From: Takakia lepidozioides
Lineage: Eukaryota; Streptophyta; Takakiopsida; Takakiales; Takakiaceae
Reading direction: 5' to 3'
NCBI GenBank assembly: GCA_030704615.1
Contig: CM060731.1
Coordinates: 58,942,756 to 59,006,755, forward strand
DNA length: 64,000 bases
Shown here: one piece after another, positions 56,672 through 64,000 of the stretch
Numbering within the stretch: position 1 is the first letter of the stretch
How the letters are laid out: each line of letters begins with the position of its first letter
Notes under the pieces: generated by a model
Databases searched by the model: none
What the model was told of the DNA's origin: nothing
The model's input: the letters and a program-made list of their open reading frames with translations, nothing else
Translations under genes and position numbers: made by a program

Positions 56672-56935
56672 TGAAACACTCATACTACTCCGCTGCGGCG
56701 ACATCCACCCAAACCCAGGCCCAAATACCATAACTAGCATCATCAACAAGCTCTCAAAGGATCCTAAAGACAGATATGCACTATATTTCCAAACAGACAC
56801 TGTCTCCCTCGTGCCTGCATACCAACATCTTAGTGACCACTTCTCTCCCTTCCTCCCCAACCCTCCACCAATAACCGCAAACTCACACACCCAATTGCCA
56901 CCTTTGGGCTCCCTGCGTGCGAACACCCATTTCTA
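56672..56935 (+). pseudogene. LINE N-terminal piece with 2A-like NPGP motif
   Basis: The frame reads TLILLRCGDIHPNPGP; the GDIHPNPGP part is encoded at 56697-56723. A hydrophobic run followed by GD-(V/I)-x-x-NPGP is the signature of 2A-like ribosome-skipping sequences, which are known near the N-termini of some LINE proteins. Here the third position of the usual E-x-NPGP is His-Pro, so efficiency is uncertain. After it come about 70 codons without a known domain, then TAG at 56933-56935. The start codon has been lost to the LTR junction. Confidence 0.7.
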
Positions 56936-57194
56936 GTCAGTGCCACCCATAAACTTAACACATACCCTACACAAAACATCTTCTATTCTCACTAATTCAT
57001 TCACTCCAATACCCAATATGCAACGACTACTTTCGAACCCAACCAAACATACACATCTGTTCGCTACTACAACAATTGCATGATCTACCCCCACTATCTC
57101 ACAGATATCTAGCACCCCCCACACCACCTACACAACCTCCACGAATCTCTTGACCTACTAAAAGCCGAGCCCGGAGAAGTTCATAGGATTCTCG

Positions 57195-58691
57195 GTGAAC
57201 ACTTGGCGCACACAACTACAACCATGCATGAGCTCGATACTATCACCAACAAATTCCCATTCCTCTCCAAAAAATATTCGCGCAATCCTCTACGCCATGA
57301 TAGGCATCCCTGGATATCAACCCCGTCCCACCACACCTCCATCCACCATCCCACCCTGCATACCCAGCTCCACCAACGACCCACCTCCAACATTCCCTAG
57401 ATCCAACAGCCCCCCACACACCTCCTCCTCCCAGCCAGCACACGCACGCAACATACTCACCTGGAATGTAGGATCACTTGCCACCAGCATCCAAAGCCTT
57501 CTCCATCTAACGGACTCTACACCCCCACATATCATTCTATTACAAGAAACTAAACTCAGCGCACACAACCCCAACAGCTCATATATCAACAAACTCCTCC
57601 CAGCCTACTACCTGCTATATAGCAGCTCACTCACAGCTACACAGTGCCTAGATAGACGCTCCGCGCCATATCACCCTACTCGGGGAGGGGTGGCTTTTGG
57701 TATCCTCCGCACACATCACTCCCCTAGCACAACGGTCAAAATCCCTGTCGCTCTCCCCCTACGATCACATCTTCAAATCATCAAACTACACCTTCCCGCC
57801 ATCCCTCCTATTATCCTTATACACTTGTACATGCCCTCACACTCCAAAGATCTCCCCCTGATCCATGATATCCTGCTCACCATCTCTAAAACATTAACAC
57901 AACCTTCAACCCAATCCCAACACTACATTCTAGCAGACGATTTCAACAGGGACATTGCCCTCATGGGTCACACATACAATGGTATACATAAAACTCCATC
58001 CCCCGCTGACCATGAATGGGCAAGTTTTAATCACTCACACCATCTCCGTTATATACCTGTCGATCACTACTATTCCAGACAAGGTGGACTCAACTACTCA
58101 TCCTTAAGCCTTCTTGACGGTATCTACCTCAAGACACAAAAAGACATCCCCACATACCTCAGCAGTCATGTACACATTAACAGTCTATGCAACTCAGACC
58201 ATTACCCTGTGTCAATAACCATCCCACCATCTCTCATTCCCTTCAGACCTATTCCACCCATACATGTCCCACCACCACAATCTAGAATTTTAACCCCACT
58301 TCCCCACAATAACATAGTCACATTTCTAAATCATTTCCAACCAACATTCTTACACCTTATGATACAACTCTCCAACATACTCTCCGAAGCAAACCTTGTG
58401 CAATCCCCTGACAAAGCCTGGACCGAAGCCGAGACCATACTCACAACTTCAATGAAAGAAATGACCAACAGTATCATTGACACCTGCTCTGCCCCCCATG
58501 AAATCCCACAACTACACGCTCAAAACAAAATGGTGGCTACCTTACCCGTACTCAAAAACGTATATGGACATCATATCTTAACACATACCACACAATCAGG
58601 CGTGCCCTCACCATTATACCTACCACTACCCCCATCCACCCGGGAAACAACTGGCCTTCGGATCCACGTATCACCTGCCCAAACACCTTAA
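57195..58691 (+). pseudogene. LINE endonuclease domain (APE type)
   Basis: Endonuclease motifs in order: LTWNVGS near 57460, IILLQETKLS near 57533 (catalytic Glu), HYILADDFNRD near 57922 (usual form GDFN), SLLDGIYLK near 58107, and NSDHYPVSI near 58191 (catalytic His). A Pro/Ser-rich segment precedes it. The domain nicks target DNA for target-primed reverse transcription. The end of this frame (after about 58640) reads as a frame-shifted tail; the linker to the RT continues in the frame of 58709-59757. Confidence 0.85.
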
Positions 58692-58708
58692 CAACATGTC
58701 AAGCACTT

Positions 58709-59757
58709 ATGCCTCCACCTGCCAATCCCCAAGATATTCCTCACTGGACAGCTGCTCTTTCCAAAGTTGGAAGAGATGCCAAAAAAGCTGCTTACAGTAT
58801 TACCAAACAAAAAGCCGCTGACAATCACAAAAAATTCGTCTCTTCTTTTAACCGACTGCTATGCGACCATCCCAAAAAAGCTCACAAAGCCATCTTTAAC
58901 CCTGCCCTCAACCCACCCATCGACTGTCTCAAACACAGACACGGCCACTTGCTAACCAATCCAATGGACATCAACCAAGAAATATGGTCACAAGCAACCT
59001 CGACCTACACACCCATAGTTACAAACTGCTTACACCCCTGTCTCCACACTGCCAATTGCATGTGTAAAGCTAAACACTATCCATGGCATGATATAGATGG
59101 CTTGTCGATTGACAACAGATGATCCTCAACAGACCGCATCCTAGACTTATTTACAATTGATCTCTACCAATCATGCCTAAAAAAACTATCAAAATCTAAA
59201 GCCCCGGGTCCCGATCTTATACCAAATGTCATACTTCAAGCATTAGTCCCTCAACTACATTCCCTCATTTTTAAATTTTTTCAACTATGTTACAAACTAA
59301 AACGAATCCCACACTCCTGGAAGTACAGTCGAACCATTCTACTCTTCAAAGAAGGCGACCCTACAGATCTTAGTAATTATAGGCCCATAGCACTGGCCAA
59401 CACCATATACAAGCAATTCACCAGCACGCTCACCACAATGCTATTAAGTTATGGCGAGCAACACCAAATTCTTAGTGACCCCCAAGAAGGATTCCGAGCT
59501 ACATGCAGCACATCACGACAAATACAATATGTTCTATCCGCACTCGAAGATGCTAAACTTACAAAGCAAGATATTTATCTTTTATATATCGATTTTAAAA
59601 ATGCCTTCGGCTCCCTAGATCATGCTAGACTACTTGCTATCATGCTTGACCTTGGTTACCCCACTGATGCCGTCCAACTAATAGGAAACATCTACACAAA
59701 CAGTACTACTGAATATTTTGGTGCACAGGGATGCCTCGGCGTGAGCCTGGTCACGTG
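58709..59757 (+). pseudogene. LINE linker and 5' half of reverse transcriptase
   Basis: One frame with a single stop (TGA 59120-59122, likely from CGA). It contains the linker PRKVGRD-like helix region, then RT blocks SKSKAPGPDLIP, DLSNYRPIALANTIYK, DPQEGFRATCSTSRQI and YIDFKNAFGSLDHARL, which holds the first catalytic Asp. The frame is cut before the second catalytic box (YADD/YVDD), so RT activity is impossible. Confidence 0.85.
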
Positions 59758-59875
59758 AGCGCGTGAGCGCAACTGCGCTCACGCCACGTCACCTTGCGCA
59801 AATGCCACGTCACGGTGCTCAGTCCACGTCATCACACGTGAAGGCCGCGTCACCACGCGCCCAGAAAGAAGTGGA
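59735..59875. repeat. CACGTCA/GCGTGAGC-rich segment with perfect hairpin at the LINE break
   Basis: GCGTGAGCGCA (59761-59771) and TGCGCTCACGC (59774-59784) form a perfect 11-bp stem with a 2-nt loop. CCACGTCA/GCCACGTCAC motifs then follow every 20-25 bp up to 59860. It marks the point where the LINE sequence stops. Confidence 0.75.
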
Positions 59876-59879
59876 GTGT

Positions 59880-60300
59880 ATTCCCGCGGATTGGCACCCT
59901 TTACCGCGGAAACAAGCTGGACGACATAAAAAAGGCATTGAATAAAGATGGATGAATGTACAGTTGGATGATAAACAGATGGATGAGTGTGAAAAATGTA
60001 TGTAGATGGATGAATGACGGATGGATAAGAGTAAAATGGATGAATGTAATGGATGTTGAGCAATGACAAAAATTCATGACAGGAAGATGCATGACCAAAT
60101 CTTTGACGAATGCACAACGTATATGAAATGAGTGTGGAAGGTTTGTGGGGTGGATTAAAGAGTACAGAGGATGAATGTACAATGGATGTTGTACAAAGGA
60201 AGCTTTCATAAATGGAGCACGCATGAATACAGTGTAGATGAATGCACAATGGATATGAGAAGAGTCAGGAAGGTTTGTGAGATGGATTCATACATATAGC
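59880..60300. repeat. GGATGAATG-rich simple array
   Basis: Irregular repeats of GGATGAATG, TGGATGAGTG and AATGGATGTTG on the plus strand, the same motif family as at 30060-30395. No gene. Confidence 0.7.
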
Positions 60301-60416
60301 AATTTAAACGAAAGTTGATTCTGTGATTATTATTTGTTCTAAAGGAACAACTACGGTGGAGAAGGGAATTCAACGTTTTCCAGATAATATGAAAATGAAT
60401 ATTAAAAGAATACAGT

Positions 60417-63400
60417 TCAGTCTGACTCAGAGTCAGTAACAATGTATCCCTCTTCCTCTGCATCTAAGTCTAAGTATTTTAGAACACCGGATCCACGCTG
60501 GATACACCTACGGCTGGCCACTAAAAAGTCAGGGGATAGGGACTTGGCCGCGTGAGTGCCATTGCTTCGGCAAACAGGAAGCAGAAAATTGGAAAGGGGG
60601 CTGTCGAAAACAGACTCGCCAGAAATGACTGTATCTCCTGAAGATCCACCGCTGCCTTTCCTGAAGACAGCCTGAAAAAGTTATTACTGTAACTTGATGT
60701 TATCGAGAAATTGAGTATGACTCCCAAAGAGGGTTTAGCACTTACTCACATGAAAAGTCGTTGTCGACCTGCTTATCTTCGGGATCGTCATCATTTCGAA
60801 TTTGAATCCGATCAGTCTGTGTGCCTGAAGTGGAGCCAGACAAAAGGGGGAGGAGCACGGTGTTGTAGAGGTCAGAATCACCCTCCATGCCAAAAAGGCT
60901 TCTTCGCCTGCCTTGCATGCGTGGTAAGTTGCCTTGCACCAGACAGAGAACATGAACAGTTTGGAGGGGGGATTTAAGCAGATGAAACTGTTGAAAGGAA
61001 ACCAATTCGGAAGGGAAAAAACGAACCTGTGGACACAGAAAGATCGACCACCCGTGCAGAGCGGTGGCTGCATGACTCCAGCAGTATTTGCATGAATGTT
61101 GGTGACTTTTCCTTTGCACCTCTCCAGGGAGTGCCATCTGGTCTCTTCAGAGTCTGACTGGACTGCATGAAGTTGTACAAAATGTCATCGACATGGGGCT
61201 CATAGGGGGGTTGACGAAACAACCCTGGTCAGAAATCTCAAAGCTGCGGATGGAGGATGGTGTCTTTGATGTGCGAATCCTCCGCAGGCAGATCGCCTCG
61301 AACATCCTCGTCTGCCAAAGATAGCAGGTTAGTGTGGTAAACACAATCTATAGTGGAAGTGGTTACATCGGCTATTCAGAACTCAGACACAAAAAATCAT
61401 GAATCGGTGATGATCGGTGTCGATCATAAAACATTCTACTAGAGTGGAGCTGCAGAGAAAATTGAAACTCATGATCAAAGCACAAGCAGAAGGAGACGGC
61501 ATACCAGCTGACCAGGGAAACCCCCTTTCACAAGGTATAGGCTGTTCACACAATTCCATGTGCGCAAAACTTCAAACCCTGAAGACTTGAGGTATGATGC
61601 CAATGCCGACGACTATCATTGTCACATGACTGAAAAAGCAGAAGTGTCCCTGCATCAGAGAGGAAATTGTTACAGAACCCGAACACCCAACTCCAGTAGT
61701 TGTCCTCGAATTTGTTCCAGCCTGGCGTCTTGCCCTTTGGAAGAACTTCTGGCACAGCCTGGCCATCCGGGATGTCGAGAATGACAATGTCGGCCGCATA
61801 AGTTTTCTGCACACCGCACACGAAGGTGGGACCTGTGCTCACCTGCAACAGACATGTTTTTTTTATAAGAACGATGGCAAGATTGTTTTCAAAGAACGAG
61901 ACTGAAATACTGCCAACGAAACTTCAGAGAAAAAGGAAAGAAACTGGAATTCTCACCAGATTGAGGAATGAGATTATATTGTCCCAGGTAGGGGATGGCA
62001 CCCCAGTGTATCCTCTCTTTCGACTCTGCATCATCGAAAGCCAACCCTCATTAACAATTTTCATCTCTCCTGCTGAATCAGAACGGGAAGGGTGTGGCTT
62101 GGCATCGAACACGCACTGAAGAGTGCGGGTATATCTTCCAGCAGTAAAGTCCTGCCCAACTCTCCATCTCCTTTTCATTCTCCTTCCCCTTGTCCTTTTC
62201 CTTCTCTTTGGACTTGTCTTTGTCCTTTGGCTTTGCTGGTGAGATGGCTATGACATCAACAGCCTTGTCTTTTGGTTTGCGGCCCGCCTTCTTTCCCTTC
62301 TGCGGCGTTCCCTGAGCATCAGGCTCCTTGGCAGCCAATGTTGCTATGTTTCGTTGATACTCTTCGTCAGTCAAAGGCGCCAGCATCTCAGCGTTATTGT
62401 TCAAGTATTTCATATGCTGTTCTTGAAAGGTCGTGTGCTCAGGTGGGCAGTCAAGGTACCACCCACAGTCTCTGAAGTGAGAAGGACTCCAGTCCTTCAA
62501 TATCCCTGCAGTATACATGGTTGGATCGTTTGCAGGGTCCGACCACATGTCAAGATAGTCGGGAATTCCGCTCAGGTGATTTCCTTCCATAATCACATAT
62601 TTCGTGTACCTGAAAAAAGGAGATAAATCCCAACCCACAAAAGCGCTCAGTGAGTAAGATGCAAGTAGAACAGAAAGAATAAAACATAGATTGAAATGGC
62701 TCTGAGAACTGCTCCAAGGACCTTTCAGGACCACACTACTGCTCCAGATATGAATGTCGTCAACGCCATTCAAACATTCCATTCAATGATACTGTAAATA
62801 CACCCTAATCCAGGTGAATGCAAATTATCGTTTAGAAATGACACAGACATAGAAGTGAATGTCGTCAACGACATTCACTAATGAAGCCAAATTATTACTT
62901 AAATGAAGCAAAATCACGGGATGAAATCAAAAAATTGAGTAAGGAACCCTCCAGGCAAACTCAATGCACATTCATAACGAACCTATCACTGAGGACCTCA
63001 CAACATCACTGTATGTGAATGGCGTCAACGCCATTCACAAAATACAAAAAAGAAACCAATTACTTAGCTCCCCAATCCATGTAAATTGAATTTGTCGCTG
63101 TTGAATAATACAGACACAGCTGTGAATGTCGTCAACGACATTCACTTTGGATTTCTTAAAACAGAGCTTATCAAGCCTCCACATTCATCGCAAGAGGCAA
63201 AAACAATGCAGAACAACTGAATGTCTGCATTGACATTCAGCAAAATGAAGTGAGGAACCCTCACTGTAACCTCTATGGACATTACAAAAATTTAAATAAC
63301 TCTGAGGACCTCTCAACAACTCCGTATGTGAATGTCGTCAACGCCATTCAAGGACATTATCAATTCTAATCAGGGACAATATAATTGCACCCTTAGATCC

Positions 63401-64000
63401 TAACCAGGTGAATTCATATACTCGCTTAAGAATGACTTAGACAAAGAAGTGAATGTCGTCAACGACATTCAATCTGGATCTAAGATTGCAATCCATATGA
63501 AGCCACATTTTTTCCCAAAAAACAGTAGAGTTTCAAGTATGACATTGCACCTGTACACAACTCGCATCATGGCCCACTCTCCTCCAACCTGACTGTCAAA
63601 GTCGTTGGACCGTAAAATGTTACCATCTTTGGAGAACTCCCGGAAAAAACAGTATCTCCAGGTGAGACCTCTCCACTTCCTTATGTATGCCTCCAATGAC
63701 ATTTGGGGAGGGGAAACAATCGCAATGTTCAGGTCCTTCAAAGTCTGATCCAGCACAATGACGGCGCGCTTTTCGAGTTGCAAATAGTATATTTGTCAGA
63801 ATTGCAAAAAAGATACACATCACATACTTGAAGAGAAGAAACAGCATGTTCGAATACACACCTGACTCCAAAATGTAGCCTTGTGGAGCCAGTTATCAAA
63901 CACCAAATCACTGATTCCTTCCACCTTTGTGCCAGGCTGTATGGTGCTCTTAGGGAACTGATTCAAGTCCTTTACTGTTTGATCTGAGTTCCATATCTCC
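60417..64000 (-). CDS. Beta-class (permuted) amino-methyltransferase-like gene, 3' part, seven exons
   Basis: Exons on the minus strand: >64000-63862, 63768-63551, 62609-61957, 61842-61505, 61311-61027, 60932-60750, 60671-60417. Introns are GT-AG. Phases agree at the first five junctions if three internal frame breaks (near 62175, 61610 and 61190) are allowed. A motif-IV-like block ADIVILDIPDG (near 61770) lies before PTFMQILLES and the motif-I-like VVDLSVSTGG, then GRRRSLFGMEGDSDLY as the acidic loop. That IV-before-I order is the permuted beta class of N6-adenine/N4-cytosine methyltransferases. The DPPY/SPPY catalytic box reads DIPDG, so catalysis is doubtful. A Lys-rich linker (62170-62290) precedes it. 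The C-terminus is acidic, but its frame is uncertain. Breaks fall near purine or C runs, so they may be sequence errors. Confidence 0.5.
61505..61842 (-). CDS. Fourth visible exon, motif-IV-like block
   Basis: It begins GTTGCAG|GTGAGC and encodes VSTGPTFVCGVQKTYAADIV, ILDIPDGQAVPE, NYWSWVFGFCNNFLSDAGTL and LLFQSCDND. After one frame break near 61610 it continues ASYLKSSGFEVLRTWNCVNS, LYLVKGGFP, ending CTG|GTATGC. The strand-helix-strand pattern (IVILDIP..., GTLLLF, FEVLRTW) fits a Rossmann methyltransferase. Confidence 0.55.
61957..62609 (-). CDS. Third visible exon of the methyltransferase-like gene
   Basis: The acceptor TTTTTTCAG|GTACACG continues the frame as RYTKYVIMEGNHLSGIPDYL, DMWSDPANDP, a GKKAGRKPKDK basic run and a KDKDKSKEKEKDKGKE linker. 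A frame break near 62175 switches to VGQDFTAGRYTRTLQCVFDA and PSPTWDNIISFLNL, ending at CTG|GTGAGA. The low-complexity purine tract at the break is a likely place for an indel or a sequence error. Confidence 0.55.
62740..63480. repeat. Seven palindromes of about 22 bp inside one intron
   Basis: Copies of the palindrome with core GAATGTCGTCAACGACATTC, or its variant ending GCCATTC, at 62751-62772, 62856-62877, 63016-63037, 63123-63144, 63218-63239, 63329-63350 and 63450-63471. The flanks also repeat (GAGGACCTCTCAACAACT before three copies, AGAATGAC...AGACA...GAAG before two), which suggests larger tandem units of roughly 265-315 bp with two palindromes each. All lie in the intron 62610-63550 of the methyltransferase-like gene. 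Confidence 0.9.
63551..63768 (-). CDS. Second visible exon of the methyltransferase-like gene
   Basis: It follows an AAAAG acceptor, keeps phase 0 with the previous exon (…FWSQ) and ends TAC-AG|GTGCAATG. The peptide includes RAVIVLDQTLKDLNIAIVSP, YIRKWRGLTWRYCFFREFSK and GGEWAMMRVVYR. No domain is recognised in it alone; it precedes the catalytic-like half. The join to 62609 completes an Arg codon. Confidence 0.6.

Larger units (their letters stand above)
56669..59757 (+). mobile_element. Non-LTR retrotransposon (LINE), truncated at both ends
   Basis: Begins at the last base of the element 2 LTR and ends inside the reverse transcriptase at about 59730-59757. In order it has a 2A-like motif, an unknown N-terminal part, an AP-type endonuclease and the first half of a reverse transcriptase. 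Frame breaks occur at 56935 (TAG), between 57000 and 57195, near 58640, and at TGA 59120-59122. Confidence 0.85.

Noticed and set aside
57195-57600. Minus-strand frames over the LINE endonuclease
   Set aside because: They are shadows; the plus strand has ordered endonuclease motifs.
60735-61137. Frames extending across 60932 as one long exon
   Set aside because: The acceptor GTGCAAG|GCAAC restores phase and continuity of the motif-I region; the longer frames read through intron.

Overview
The window reads as nuclear DNA of a land plant with a large, repeat-rich genome. The evidence is an intact three-exon A-type (CYP71-clan) cytochrome P450, a fragment of a PLS-class pentatricopeptide-repeat gene, two related Ty3/gypsy retrotransposons, a non-LTR retrotransposon, a CACTA-type DNA element, a hAT-type transposase relic, and ordinary GT-AG introns. 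The species cannot be named from the sequence. A non-seed plant such as a fern is only a weak guess.

Layout: 1-1370, relic of a BED-finger/DUF659/hAT transposase (minus). 1860-3560, AT-rich array of GCGACCGCC/GGCGGTCGC palindromes with a higher-order period of about 400 bp; a related degenerate array lies at 13010-13920. Between them, on the minus strand (about 8711-4650), is a multi-exon gene with a C2HC zinc finger at one end and a Ulp1-type (C48) cysteine-peptidase fold at the other, probably part of a transposable element. 14423-27044, Ty3/gypsy element 1 with both LTRs. 27045-30920, unique and simple-sequence DNA with a Sec13-like fragment. 30925-32855, a non-autonomous CACTA element with a 3-bp GTA target duplication and a small poly(A) retroposon nested inside. 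33060-36060, SINE-like and tandem sequence plus a LINE fragment. 36727-36810, PPR fragment. 37010-40610, the P450 (minus), the only plainly intact host gene. 41170-44060, SINE, inverted copies of the 33.6-34.2 kb repeat, and a 53-bp terminal-inverted-repeat hairpin element.

44060-56668 is Ty3/gypsy element 2, which lacks a 5' LTR; its gag frame is fused upstream to an unrelated reading frame. Its 3' LTR abuts a non-LTR retrotransposon (56669-59757) that begins with a 2A-like motif and carries endonuclease and reverse-transcriptase domains. 60417-64000 (minus) is the 3' part of a seven-exon gene that resembles a beta-class (permuted) amino-methyltransferase. Its exon phases agree at most junctions, but it has three apparent frame breaks and an intron carrying seven palindromes.

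Most genes here belong to mobile elements and do not form a common pathway. The most unusual content is (i) the long extra reading frame shared by both Ty3/gypsy elements between integrase and the 3' LTR, (ii) the methyltransferase-like gene, (iii) the fused 850-codon frame at 44179, and (iv) the two palindromic arrays. Element 2 has at least ten nonsense codons that, compared with element 1, are explained by C-to-T or G-to-A changes; element 1 is damaged mainly by frame shifts.
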